From Patagioenas fasciata (Eukaryota; Chordata; Aves; Columbiformes; Columbidae), in the NCBI RefSeq assembly GCF_037038585.1, contig NC_092521.1, positions 149,138,605 to 149,202,604 of the forward strand: a stretch of 64,000 bases of DNA. Direction: 5' to 3'. This document shows, piece after piece, positions 44,301-59,300 of the stretch (position 1 is the stretch's first letter; each line of letters opens with the position of its first letter). A model generated the notes under the pieces. It did not search any database, was not told where the DNA came from, and saw nothing but the letters and a program-made list of their open reading frames with translations. Position numbers and translations under genes: made by a program.

Positions 44301-47300
44301 ACCTTGCAGGCTTTTAACACAACAACATCCCTGAAAAACCAAACAGGAATTAAATAAGGCCTGGATAAACAAACTTCTCACTGGCCTTGCACAAAACCTA
44401 TAAAAGTCAGAATTGCAGCTGGACAGAGCAGTGTCTTTTGAAGCTTTGCAGTAACATTCCTAAATCAAATCTGTAGTTCAAAGCTGTTCACACAGGGAGT
44501 GTTCAGTTTCAGAAGTGGATGACATCACCCACTGTTCAGATTTACAAAGAAACTACAAAAATTGAATCATTCAACCACTGAGATCCCAGGATGAAGCAGA
44601 CACTTACAGCTAAAGCATTTCCTTATGACCATATGAAAACATATTAAAAGAAGTGAAAAACATGTCAAAGCACAAAGATATTGAAGGAAATGTAACATAA
44701 ACAAAGAGCTAAATTTAAATATTGGTTGCTAAAAGCACCAGAAGAGCTTAAGCAAAGAAAGACTGAGAAAATCTTAGCCTTCTTGTGTAGTTAATTATAA
44801 TCTCAGAGAAGGTATCTTTTGAAAAACATTCTACCTCTAACAATTTTATTTCTGAAACAATAAGCATCAGATTCAGCATAAAAAAATGAATATCCAAAAT
44901 TATTCATCATAAACCCAATTATTGAACACCATAAGGGGAATATTTTATATCAGCAGCTCTTTGAGAAAGCTAATAAAACATATCAGAAGACATGGAAAAT
45001 ATGTAAACAAGAGCTTACTTTGATAAAAAATTCAAAAAATAACCCAAATTATACAATATACATTCAGCAAATTGACAAGCTTCATGTTTGCACAAGGGCT
45101 AACACAGTTTCTGGTTTAAATTTGGTTTAAAAATCAACAGAAAGGGGTTACTGCAGGCTGTGGTCAAATACACTAGTCCTGGGAGCTCTTATTTTTGCTG
45201 CTGCTGTTGTCAAAAGTTTTCTTGACCAAAAAAAAAAAAAAAAAAGGAAAAAAGATGTGAGGGGTACACTGATTTTGAAGAGCCTTGAGTGCCATTCAAA
45301 CATTAACACTATTTTTTTCACTTTGTTTGCCTTCCTGCTTGCCTTGATTGCTTTCTCTCTTCGTTACACCCACACTGCCTGACCTCCTCTTGCTCCTGTT
45401 TCTCTATACTCCCTAAATTACCTACCCATATGCATCACATTAAAACATGTTATCATCTTCTCTTCCCATTACATCCATCAGAATTGTCAACTTTGCAAAT
45501 TTACTGTGAGGGTCAGATAACTAATATTTCTCTGCACGTCGCAGCTTATAGATTTGTGCTATTAATGGAGATTGTCAACTTTCAGCACAAAAAGTTTATA
45601 ATGCTCCCATTTGCTGAGAAATAAACGGAAACCCTAAAAGCCAGAAAGTCTGGAGACAATAAAGAGACTGTCGACTTTACTATTTTTTAAATCTTGTAAT
45701 TGTTACAAGCTTGCTTCACAATCCTTGCATGAAGAGATCTGACATGACTGACCCACATTTAGGGCTTTTCCCCTCCTACGGCACAGGTGCATTCCTCATC
45801 CTGCCCCATCACCCTGCTCTTTGGACACAGGGGTCATCTTCATTTTTCTGTGCTCTTGATTTACAATCAGTGTGTCTAAGTGTTATAATGATTCAAATAA
45901 TACATAAAAACATTCGACAACTCATGGCCACAGCCTTCCCTTAAGAGGAGGCGGGGAATTGCTGAGTGCACCCACTCCTGTATTTACAGCCTTCACGCTG
46001 CTCTGTGCAGATGCCCGGCAGCAGAGTGCTGGGCTGAAGCACTGCCTCCCGTTCTAAAAGCATGTGGCCCATCACACACACTACAAGTAGACACAACAGT
46101 GTAGAGAAGAGGACAAGAGAAAAAAAAGATCCCAAAACCAGGATCCAGGTCCAGTGGTCGCAGTGTTTGGACCCCCAAGGTTTAGTAAGAATCTTCTTTA
46201 CAAAGGAATTGTAAGCAAGTTACGTTTTGTCAACAGCTCCTCTCCTGCTGCCACACCTTCTAAACTATTTGGAAACTCTCAAGAAGTTAAAATTGCACAC
46301 CAAATGCTCTCTTATGCAGCAGGACCTCAACTGGAACTGCTGCCATCCCAGTCCCTGGCAATGAAGAGACTCTATTACAAAGCTTCTGCAGATGCAGCTT
46401 ACGTTGTCCAAGAGGAAAAGCACATCTAATAAATATGAGATAAAAAGTGTATTGATGAAGCCTATGATGCAGCTAGCTCAGCATGAGCCTGCACAGCCCC
46501 ATGATCCAGCTGGTATTTTTTGATTGTTGCAATTGCCACAACCTCAGGGGTACCAGGTTCAGTGAGATGGAGAGAGCTATTGGAAAGGGATCTGCTTTGC
46601 TCACATTTGTGACAACAGGCAGCTACAAGCCCACTAGATTCTGAAACAGGCTGCAAGGAAGGGAGTGTGTAAACACCCACTGAGTTGAAATAAAGAATAC
46701 AATTCACTAAATTGAGACATGAACCCTTCAAAAAAAACCACTAAAGATGTTTGCTAAATGACAGACAGCTCCCTTTCCTAAAAATGACAGCAGCATAGCA
46801 CTAGTTATTCCTATAAAGCCCAGGTTTACTTCGCTAAGCACAAAAGAATCTCTTAGCAGACTTGCCCATCAGCGGAGGAATGAGCACACAATCCATTACA
46901 AAATGGAAGAAAGCAAATGGAACAAAACAATAAAGAACATGAATTTTCTTATTTTCTCTCTGTGCAGTATTAGTGCTTCAAAGTTCATGATGGTACAGTG
47001 TGAAACAGGAAATGATGTAGCAGATATCCAAGGACAAAATTTGGTGACAAGAAAACGACACTGCACTGTTCTGCAGCTTGTTCTCTATGACACATTACTC
47101 TCATTTTATGCTAGTTCTAGGGAAGATGCTTACTATCTAGCCAAATCACAAGTATTTGCTACACAACACTGATTTTCAGACTGTTCCAGTGTATACATTA
47201 CTACATTGGCGGGGAGTTTCTACTTCTGGGAAGACTGACATGGCCTCCTCCAAACAAAGGGTGCTATCCTTCTCCTACAGGAAGGCAGAATTTGTTCCTG

Positions 47301-50300
47301 GGTTTACAAAAGCTCTAAGTGTAGTCTGACAGGATTACTAGCAAGGATTATGCAAAGCACTGTTAAAGAACTACTACACAGGAAAAAAAAAAAAAAAAAA
47401 CAACAGGTCAAAAGTCAAAAATCCTTTCTCACGACATCAGGCTGATCTGTAGTAGAATCTTATGAGTAGATCTAATGAGTTGGAGACTCATAAGAGGAAA
47501 AGAGGGAATATGTGTTTTCAGATTTCTTTTAGTTATGGACTAAAGCAATTCCTCCATTTTTCTTCTTTTTTTTTTTTTTTTTTTTCTTTTTCAGGTTAAT
47601 CTATAACAGAAAGTTGTACCCATAAGGTTCCATTTCAGGGGGAGGGAAGGTGGGTGGTTTATATGTCAGGCCAAATTCAGATCCCATTACTCACATTAGC
47701 AAGCAGTAACACAAAAGACCTCAGTTACTTCAGTGGGTTTAATCACAGGGTAAGGTTCCACTCAAACTGAATGAGTAGCAAAATTTGCCTCTAAATTACA
47801 TGCCATTAATATTATAGAAAAACTAGATAATTTGTATAAATATATACCATCTCCACAAAAGATGAGTTTTAATGGTCAAAGTTCCTTATATTTTTGCATT
47901 AAGATGTATATTCTGGTTCTGAAAAATCTTAAATTTACCAGTCATTGAAATACTGCATAAAAAGAGTTTGAGAACATAATAGTCATGCAATTAGAGATAA
48001 ACATCTAAAAATCTAAATATTTTCTTGCATTACTAGGAACAAGATATCTGAATGAACTCATTGTAAAATGACAGAGAATCTTACTTGGCTTAACAGTTTT
48101 GAAACTCCTTTAGCATGTTCAAAATCTGGTCTTCCAAGTACAGCAGGCTCCTTATTCATCTCTCCCCTTCCTTTCTTATACTCAGCCTTAAAAAAAAAAA
48201 GAATATGAATCACTAATAAATTGTTTGGTTTTGTTTTATCAGGAGAAATGTAAGCACTAAAGCGAGTAGAAAAGGTCTCATTTAATGATCTGCATGACAC
48301 TATTTTTAGAGTTGTTCTAATCAGCACTGAAAAAAAAAGCCCTACTCAGGCTTCAGCCCCTTAAGAACAAAATATTTATCTATTGTAAAACACAATGAAC
48401 AGCATTCACAAAATTCAACTTGAAACAAATGCACAGCTTAAAACTAAGAAATATTGTTCTCCCAGTCAAGGCAGAGTGAGTTACAATGGCTCAGCATTTT
48501 TTACGCCAGGGTCTGCAGTTTACACAAGATTATTTGTAGCAGCTGAAACTAGCCTTGAAAGAAAACTGGGCTGAGGGGCAGCTTTTTTGAAATGTTAGGT
48601 CAAATTCCACTCTCATTTCTACCACTGCAGTCTTGCTGGATGTCAGTGAAGTTGCATTGGTGTAAGAGTGGAATTTGTCCCACGGGACTGGTGTTATGTT
48701 ATCTTTCCAGCTGAACTGCCTCCCATGCAAATTGCTGCAATTTTTTTCCACTATGCATTAGAAAACAGTACAGATGAATTGACAATATGTGCTTTGCGAT
48801 ATCACAAACTAAATTATCCATTGCCTAAAATAGGCTTCTTGCATTACTCAGGCACTGTGAATCAGCAAGGACACATCATAACAACAGACTGAGAGAAATA
48901 AAAGTCCCAAAGCCACTCTAACTCAAGGGGGCTTGAACAGCAATTGGTGAATTTGGGTGTTGAACGTAAGATCTTGGTTTTCAGAAAATCCAGAATATTC
49001 AAAAGGTAAATCTCAGGTCTCTGAAAACTGTCTCTCCATAGGTGCCTAGTCAGTCTCACATGAAATTATTATAATAGCAGTTACTTAAAATCTTGGCTCG
49101 GGGCTTCAAATATATTTATTGTTTGAGTTGTCCATAATGAAACATAAAACTGCATCACACATTGTTACTTCTCAAACTGCTCCTTGACCTATCCATTAGC
49201 AGACGTCACGGTGGGAGGGAAACAAATTTGAGATGAGAGTTCAGGGAGGTGAGCCCCTGTGCAAGAAGTGGCGTGTTTGCATAGCTCTCGGGACAGTGAG
49301 GAACTGCATTTCCCTGTCACTGCTGGCTGAGATCTGAGGGGGAAGAGCAGCCCTGGGATGTGGGCTTCTCTTGTACCGAGGTGAAAAAAAGCTTGCTGTA
49401 TCTTCTGAAGTGCAGTACAGCATACAAGCATGTGACTTATTTTGAGAATAGGTATCACAAATAAAGCTGAAACAAAACCAACTTTAGTAAGATTAACGTT
49501 GTTTTTAGATCAATGACCAAGAGTTGCAAAGGTCACATTGTCACATTGAAACAGAACTTCATAACAAACCAGGGAAGGGTGTTTTTATTGTTGGATTTGA
49601 GGGGTTTTTTAATCAAAGCTCCATAACAGATTTGGGGTTGCAGGTTTTCTGCTTGTGACGTTTCAGAAATTCGCAGCATTCTAAACAATCTGTCTGAAAT
49701 TGGAATAAACAAAATAACATGTAAAAAAATACAAATAGAGTAACAGGAGGGCATACATCACTTATTATCTTTGTTATCTCCGTTGCCATCTTTATGTCTG
49801 GCCTGTTCAGCACTTCGGTGTATCTGTGAGTATCTTGCACATCCTTCTTATAGGATACCTATCAAACAAAAAACAGTTTTGTTTAAAACAAACAAAATAA
49901 AAACGTTCAAAGTTTATAAATAATCTTTGATGACCTATCAACTCAGCCATCAAATTCAATACAACTCTGCCTAATTTATTCCAACACAGTTCTGCTTGAC
50001 AGGGATTATTTAGTAAGACTCACACACAGGTTAACAGGATAAGGAAGAAATTCAGAAGAATAAAATACAATATCAAAATGAAGAATGGTTTTGCTTAGAA
50101 GCATAGTAGAAAATGAAATCATTACAAAGACCCAAATATTAGTTTTTATCATTAAATTTCAGAGGACTTCTAAGAGTATAGCACTTTGTCTATGCTGTCC
50201 TCTTTTTAATACAAACTAACCCCCCTATGATACTGAGCACCACAGCTACATTGAACAGAAACTGTAATTCTACCATGGCAAACACCTTTCTCAATACCAG

Positions 50301-53300
50301 GCAGCCGTGTGGCTGGTATGTAATTCGATGACACAACTTCACCACAGCATCCCCCGCTCCCCGCAACCCCATTTAGTTGCTTCTTTACACAATCATGGGG
50401 ACAAGAAGGCTGAGTGTTTCAGCATGTGGAGTACAAGACTGAATATTTCTGTTTGTGGAAAAGCCACTACTATAATGAATGGGCTCAGACAATTTTGGCC
50501 AGAAGGTAGGCAAGGCCAAATATTCTCTATTTAGCAAAGTAATCACAGGAACAGCAGAGACCTCAGGGATGTTACAGAGCCCCAAGACCACAAGTTATCT
50601 TTCTTCTCCCTCTTCAGGGTCTGTAGCCTTTTTTCTCTCCCTTGCTGTAGCACATGTGCCAATCTAAGCCAATTTCCAAGAGCTGTCTTACTGAATTATT
50701 CTGAATTACTAAGAAAATCATCCCTGGTATTCAAAAGTGTCTGAGAAACTGAAGTTTCAGGCAAAAGTTAGAAAACATAAAGTCTACAGGAAATATAAGG
50801 TATCAGAGTAATTCCTGCTTTAGTAGACAGTTTTTTAGATTTTTCTGCTGTTGTTTAACAAAGTTAATCAACCTCTCAAGATTGTATTTCACCATCAAGA
50901 AAGTCCTCAGCTTGAGGCTTCACTTATAACCTCTACATCTAGCTCCTATTTCCAGTGTAAAGTTTTACTCTGGGTACGATGCAACAAACTCAAACTGCAG
51001 GACCCAATGACAAATATAATTTGTAGAAATGTTATTGTAAAAAGAAAATTTAAAAACCTTACTTTTTGGCAAATATTTTACAGGCGACAGGAAAGTAATT
51101 TTGCATCCACATGGCTTCAGCTAAGCCGACAAGCTAAACAGGCTTCACTGTTGGCTGCTTGCCCACAAATAAATCTTATAATTTTTAACATACAATGAGT
51201 GACACACAAGTGTAATCAATGATAAAATAAATAAAAAGGTTGGATGAATACAGCTCAAAGTTTCACCTACCAAGAAAACAGAAACTGTTTCTTACAGCTT
51301 ATTGAAACCACTGGAAGTTTTGTTTTGGTTAGGTTTAGATTTCCCATAATTTTTTTAAGAAACTAGATGTACAGACAAGCATTTGCAATTCAGGGCTTTA
51401 CATGAATTTAGTTAATTATATGCTGTTCATCCTAATGACCACATGAGGTGAGGTGAAAACCACAAAGGCAGCAGAAACAGGTTTCTGAATAGCACCCTAT
51501 CATCCATGTAAATTGCAAATTAAAGGTCAGCATATGTGCTCAAAATAGAAATTAGGAATGGAGTGAATCTAACAACAGAGAATCAAGAATAGTAGTGATA
51601 AAGTTGAGGAAACATGGTCACTTATTGCTCCCAAATGACATGATCATATAGTACATGAAATAATGGATAGTGGTTAATTTCAGGGGGGAAGGAGGGAGGA
51701 ATAAGACAGTGACAGTCCTTTATATTTCACCATTTTCAATTATATTAGATGCAAGGCCAATTGCTCTAGCTTTCCCTGAGTGAATTATTATTCTTCCTGC
51801 ACCTAAACCAGTATGCCTATTACTTATGTCTGAGGGAAAGTCATCTAGCATTTTACAAATGTCTGCAATATATATTTGCTCCATTCTGCAGCTTGTCATA
51901 CTCCAGTGAGAATAAAAATGTTATGCAGCAGAACAGTAGTTTGTCAGAGGCAGGCCAAAGAAAGAAAAAATATGTTTCCCATTTCCTGAATAACCCCAAT
52001 CCCTGGATGCTGACCCTTTCCCATTGGGACATGGTGCTGGCCTCTATTACACAGCTGCTATTCTGTTCCATCTAGTGATTTTCTCTTTTTTTTTTTTTTT
52101 CTTTTTAGTGCTGTGTTAGAACAGTAAAACCAGAGCTATTCTGGGAGAGCAGGGAGATAGCTGTAGACAGGGCAAAGCAACCAGCTTGGTGTGTGTACAC
52201 ATGGGCACTGAGAAGACAGAAAGTGGAGAAGCCTGCGAGAGCATGGAAGAGAAAATGAAGCCGGGTGAAGCGGCTAAAGAAAGGAAGCAGCAGAAGCACC
52301 CAGGGAAGGGGACATCTTTTCTCCTGAGTTAGTTCAGTCCCTTACCAAGAGGCTCAAACACTGACTGGAACCTCCAGGCATTACATGATGCCCTTACTCA
52401 ATCTTCACTTCAAAGACTTGCTCAGGCTCTACCAAAAAACATGACCAAAGGCTCAAGAGTTGCTCCTTTGAATGGGGACTACAGATCTACAAAACATCTG
52501 CACAAATTGGCCTTTGCATAGGAAAAAGTAACCAAGATACTGACAATTTAAGAGCAGCAAGAAAGATGCAGGAACAAAAATGGGAAATATTGTACCAACT
52601 CTAGTTTTGAAGTTGCAAATATTCAATTACAAATACTAACTAAATTTGAAATTACAATAAAAAGTGCTTATGTTGTTGAATATTATTGTAGAAGAATGAT
52701 AATCTGAACAAAAGACATTTCTCGTCTTGAATCCCAAAAATTATTACATAGTCTGAACCGCCAGTAGTTTTCAGCAAGTGTGGAAAATATTCAGGACTTT
52801 TGCATAATTAGTAGACTAATTGTAATAGGGCCAAACCTCCAGCTCTTATAAAAAGGCATAAAGTCCACTGAGGATAAACATGCTAGTCTATTTATTCCAG
52901 CTAAGGATCCTGAAAATGCTTTACCTTTCATGGTGGTGCCAGTGTACTGGAATGCACTAAAATGCTGCAAAATAAACAGATTCCTAACAAGGTTACAAAC
53001 CATACCAGGCTGTCAATCAACAAATGGAAGCTTCTCTGCTACATGGTGACCCAAGCACACCTAGGTTTAAAGAACTCAGACCTTTCCTGAAGTCTTTTGT
53101 CTGATCCCCTATTCCAATTCCAAAACTATTCCAAGCTAGAGGCAAAATATGCACAAGTAGCTATGAACATATTTTGCCCTCTTGAGATGCACCCACAGAA
53201 GGCAGCAAGGAGTGGGGCATATCTATCTGCAAGAGAATTCATCTCTTACTGTTCGTCCCTGCTTAGCATTTTCTAAGAGCTGCAAGTCCACTAACTAATG

Positions 53301-56300
53301 GCCTGTCAGCTGTGTCTCTGCCCCCTTTTCTCTCATCTGCACTTTGAGGTCCATCAGCACTACGAAAATGACTAGCTGGTGCCAATCATTATTGGCAACA
53401 GCTTTTCTGATCCCCACTCAAATGGTGTTGAAAACTGTTTCCCGGCTCATGTTGAAGAGACAAACACATTTCTGGCCCATTACAGATTGATGCAGTCATC
53501 CTTTCCAGTAATGGGCTTGAAAATTGATTGGTCCCAATTACATCAGAAGTAAACACATCATTTTCAGCACCACTTGGAAGTGGTCCAGGGGGACCTGCTG
53601 TCGACAACCACTGTCAGCAGAAAGTTAGTCAGGGAAAGGTGATTTTTCCGATGCAGAAGCTGAACAGAGAGCAAGGAGGAGCTTGACTTTAACGTGTTCT
53701 GCATCAAAAGAAACATTGACATTTTGGTATGTTATTGATGGTGTTTAAGCACATCAAGTTTAAGATCTGCTGATTTGATCTTATCCAAAATAATGTGATT
53801 TTTTTGTGTGTAGATTGTGACTGCATAAATAACCTGAACATGACAAAAAAGCTTAATCCTAAGACAATACCAACTTCTTAAATATTCAGATTTAGATGGT
53901 CAGTAAAACATTATAAATTACTGCTACTGACACCGTATGGACTGCAAATAGCATGCATATATAGCAAAAGTTTGCCTATCTGTCAACTAACATTTTAAAA
54001 CCACCACTGTTTCATACATAAGAGTAAGAAATAAGATACCAGGGCTCCAATCCCAGATCTGCAAACTGCCTTTTAAATGTCCACAGATGAGTCTATTGCA
54101 GTTTTCATATTTGTGAAATCAGAACACCACTTCCTTTTTCATACAATGTAATGCCGTGAGGAGAATCAATAACTCTAACCAAGCAAAACATATAAATTGC
54201 TGTACAAATACTTAGCATTGCTTTGCTACGTAAAATACCCAGTGACGAGCCAAGTCACAGAACAGAGAAAACTGTGATCCACAGCTTTGAGTGCCTTCGC
54301 CAAACACTATGTGCAGCTGCTACCCAGGCACAAGGCAGTAAGTGTTTTCTTTGCTATAGAAACTTCATTGTCATGTCGTTTCACTGTTCAGTTACTTTAT
54401 TTCATCCATTTGATCTTCAGCTACACATAAACCAAACCACTATTTTGTGACCTGATGGTTTTCTAAGGGCCACCATCGAATTTTGATCCCAAATTCGGAA
54501 ACATCCAGCTGAACTCCATGACATCAGCCAAGCACAGGCATAAAGTAGCCTGATGGTCCCAACTTCACTTTTCTCCAAATGCCTTTGTGTGCTGAAGTCA
54601 CATCATTAACATTCATTTCACAAAACACAAACACAATTTATAATGAAAAGTAGTCTGGTTTGGATAAACATGCATTCATTCAAGAATTATGCAGCATTTA
54701 AATTATTTTCCAAGTATATTCCCTATCATTAAAAAAGTCAATTTTGTTCTTTCAAATGCAATTTTCTTCAGACTAAGTATGAAGAAGAGAAAAATGTTTT
54801 TCTTATACATGATCACATTGTTCAGGAGATTTTACAGTATTTCCATATTATGCAGCTTCAGCCCACACTTATGCAGCATGTTAATGATATTCAAAGTAGT
54901 GTGCAGGCCTACAGCACCTGACAGTTTCAAAATGTCAGCACAAATGTATTGTAAGTTGGATACAGTCTTAATTTTTAAAAGAAATCACACATTTCACAGA
55001 GTTGAGTATAAATGTCAGCCTTATTTTAAGGCTGAGTAAATAGTCTTAAACACATCCTAATCCTATTAGATAAAAACCCTGCTTGCAAAGGTTGAATTGA
55101 GTTGGCAAAGCATTGTAGGTAAACATGCATTCTGCTCCCATAGGTATACTGTACTGAGTGGTGGATAAAAGAGCTTTGTCCTTCTATTCCCCCAGTAGTT
55201 TCCCTCCTTTTTCCCTCTATGTTGAAAGCTGTGATTCTACAAATAGCCTGAAATAGTTGGGAAAGACAAAAGCTTCACATTTGGGATGTTCGCTATTCCA
55301 CAGTCTGATTCAAACATGAAAACTCATGCAACTCTTAATTAAACTTGTACTTATGAAACAAGAAATCCACAGCTCTTCACCATGGTGCCCAAACAATCAC
55401 CCAGAGGAACTGTGTAACTGCACTTACATAACTTGTTCCTTTTTGTGTGATAAAGATACCTCCCCATTGCACTGCAGCTCTCCATGAGCAACCAGAAAGA
55501 ATCTGTTCTTACACAGGTGAATCTAACTGGTTAGAGTTTTATGTTGGATTTGGAGGGTTTTTTTAATTTTTTGAAGTTTGCTCAGCTTGAAAATAATTTC
55601 CTTCATATTTTTTTATTTTTTATATGCTGTTAAAAGTTCTCATTTATCAAATGATCCCTCCCTCCTCTATTTGCCTTCATTTCCTTTTTTGTTGTTGTTT
55701 CACTTGCTTTAAGAGTGAAAGAAGATGAAATAACTGAATTTCATTTACTCCCACATCTGTAACTCTGCTCTCCCTAATTCTGTTAGTAGGGGATGTATAG
55801 CTGTAGAAGTGCAGTGGCTTTTGCACTAGCATACTAATCCTCAGACCATGAAGAATTTGATTTAAAAAGTCATCTCACATTCCTCCTGGTCCCATCACCC
55901 TCTCTGAGAGGGAATCCCATCTCTCTTCCCAACATTATTTCCTTCGCTAGCAGTCCACCATCATTCCTATTGCTTATGGGGAGAGAAGTTCATGTTCCCA
56001 GTTCCTCCACTCTGTCAATCTGACATCCTGATGCTTCCAACAGCAGCGATGGCCAGAGTTTGACAGGAAGAGGGAATTCTGTAATCAAGGCATGTTGCAA
56101 ATTACCACTGGGAGTTCCAACGCAGGTATTTCCCAGCAGAAGAAAAAGTTATTCTTCAAACATAATGCTTCCCTGAAGTTTTCCAGCAGGCTTTTAATCA
56201 GCAGCCAGCTGTCAAGATTCTGCACACACAGACATACATTTAACATTGACATTTAGCTTTCAGTCTGCATAACTTGAGTGTTTGTTACACTGCCAGTAGA

Positions 56301-59300
56301 GAAGACAGGGTAAATTAAAGTTAATTCAAATGAACACATTTTCTGTATCGTTAGGAGCAAACAAATATCACGTTTATCTAAGAAACAAGAGTTCTAAAAT
56401 CACATAACCACCTGACTTGACTTGTTTACCTAAGAAGAATCAAAATGGATCATAGTTTTAAAGGTATTTATGAATCATCTGCTCTTACTTGTTTTGTATA
56501 CTCTTTAAAATGACCTCACGGTTTCAGCCAATCTTCTAAAAATTACTTTTTCCTAAGTAAGCTTTTACAAAACATAAAACAGTTTTCTTCAAATTTGTGT
56601 CTGTATAATTCAAGACACTAACTTTGGTAGCATTTCCACCCCTAGCAATGGTACATTGAGCTAGTATAAGCTGGCTCAACCATGAAATCAAACCTGACTT
56701 GAAACTAACGAAAATGTAAGTACTATTATTAGGCTTTTTGTATTCTAAAAACCTAAAGAACTTCAAAAATTTAACAAGTAGCTGTTAAAATAAATAAATA
56801 AATAAATAAATAAAAAGCTTTAAAAATATTGTTAAATACTCTAATTTATTTGCAAATTATTTAAGTAAAACTACAAGAACAAATCCTTTGGTCAATGGCG
56901 TAAACTACTGCCAGGCATCAAACTGAACTCTGTGGCTCAGATTCTGTAAAATAAGCCAGAAATTGTTCTTTGAAACTCATTTAATATGTACTTATGGGAT
57001 GGGAACAAAGTTATTAATGTGCATGAAAGTGTGCAAGAGCAGGGCAGAAACAGCCCCCTTCTCTCCTCTGAACAGAACCCTTGAAGAACTATCCAAGTGT
57101 TGACAGTATAAGACACTGAAACCTTGCTGGTGTTCATGTAAACCACGAGCTTTATACATTTTCAGAGTACAGGTAGGCATACATGAATTCAGAGAACTTG
57201 TCTTTACAATTTTATTTCAAATCAACAGCACTTAATAACAATTACTACTAATAAACAATAACAGCTTTCCAGTGCAGTTTGGAATAAGTCACATACTATT
57301 ACTCATAACATATATTTTAAACACAAATCATATTGCAAATTACTTCAAAGAAAATAATGTAAAAAAATACCTACTAATGAAATACGAAAATATTCCATGC
57401 CCACTTCCTTTCAGTTAGTTATAACATAGTTACACAAAACAAGCAAACTCATTTCAGATGGGGGAATACTTACATCACTCTGGTATTTATTTACTTCCAT
57501 GGCATGCTTGATATCTGGAGGCTCCTTCATGTGTGCATAATCTGAAGTTCCTTTCTCAGCATCATGGTTTTGTTTATAGAGAACCTGAAAAGCGCAACAT
57601 TACACTTCTGTGACCTTGTCAGAGCTGATATAATAACATGAGCTGGGTTAAACCTAGAGTCATAGTGTGGCTGTATTCAGGAAGAAATGTAATAAATAAT
57701 TAAGCTCCTTAATGGAACCAGAACCCTGAAATGAGAGCCACTTCTACCCAAAACAGAGACCTGTGAGGCACAGTCAGCAGAGAGATTTCTCTGAGCCTAT
57801 TATTGCAACAGGGATATGAGTAGACAGGAGGAAGAAAAAGAAATATCCAGAAACAGAACAATAATCTTAACAAGGTGAGAAGACAGCCCAGGGAAAAGCA
57901 TAAGTTTTGGGGTTTTTTTCTCAAAACACGCTTGAATCTATCGGCTAAACAAATATTTCCTCAGGTTTCTTTTTTTTTTTTTTTTCTGTTTTCAGAAAAA
58001 AATAAATCTATATTTTGTGCATTCCTCACAGATAAACAGGTTTACATGAAATACTCATAGCCAAACATCTATTTCTTCCACTGTTAGGAAACTACTAGCA
58101 CAACATACGTTTTGACTAGCCCCCAGCTTCACAAAGAAAAATAATATTTACATTCAATTGTCATCATAGTAAAGGAAAACGGAACTGGATTTTGAGTTTA
58201 TAAACAAATATATTTCTATAACAGAAACTGAGCTCAATTTTGGGCATTCATCCAGCTTTCACTGTACTGTGTTATACTTACATATACACACACTCACATA
58301 CTAAAACTGCCTGAAAAGCTGATCTTGCACTTACCCTTGTCAGAAGCTTTTAGGCTTACATTAGGAAACTTCATCAGGTTTTGATGCCTGAACAAGTAGC
58401 AAGCATCGAGTAAATTCATTTCCTAATAGCTCTCAGGAGAAAGTGTTAAAATAATCCTTAAGAAAACAGCAAATACTACATAAGACTGAAAGCTGACCAG
58501 AAGGAGAAGGATTTGAAACTAAAACCCCTGATAGCAATAAAAGAATACTGTGAAAGCTTTGAGATGGTAACTCTTGACTATGGTGATTAAGAATCTTTTA
58601 GGACAGGATACTAGAACTGTGAGAAAATGTTGTATCTGTTTGTGTTTAAGGCAGCAAGATTGCATCTCAGTCACAGATCAGGGTGCCCAAGGCAATGTAT
58701 TAGTATCTGCCCAGACTATCTCGGATTACAAAATGATACATAGGCTGAGAGATTAAGACAAAAAGCGTTGTAGGTTTTTTTTGCACTGCTACTATATGAA
58801 TGAAAGTACCAAATCAAGAAACTTAAAACCAGCCATCTCCTTACAAAGTGTAAATTCAACACAATGAGGCCTCTGGGGAAACAAATACAACTTCAACTGA
58901 AACAAAAAAAAAATCTCTATAACTTCCCCATACTGATTACATCTTGCAACCAGCAAAGCAGGCAATCTTTAACAAAGCATCACTAACAAATGATCCGCTG
59001 CAGAAGTGTAATTACTGTATAAATGTATGCCACAAAATCTCCTTTGCTACTTCTCCTGCTTCACATCGTCGCTTTTTAGATGTTTCCCATTAATATAATT
59101 CTGAAAAGCAGACCCATACAATTACTTCCAAAATCTACTAATTTACAGGTATTTTATCTACATAGACACTTTACTGGTTCAACATCTGTATTTTTTGTTG
59201 GTGACTGGGCCATGCAACCAAGACATCAGAAAACAAAAGCGCATTAACTCCCCATGTGAGAAAACTAACCAAAATAACAACTGAGTGTCCACTACCTTGG

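Larger units (their letters stand above)
41480..48084 (-). other. NEBL: NEBL intron R5 to R6
   Basis: A long intron holding the protein-like segment near 43.5 kb, A-runs near 41.88, 45.23 and 47.39 kb, a T-run near 47.57 kb and the amniote repeat relic at 47.7 kb. No further exon seen. Confidence 0.7.
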
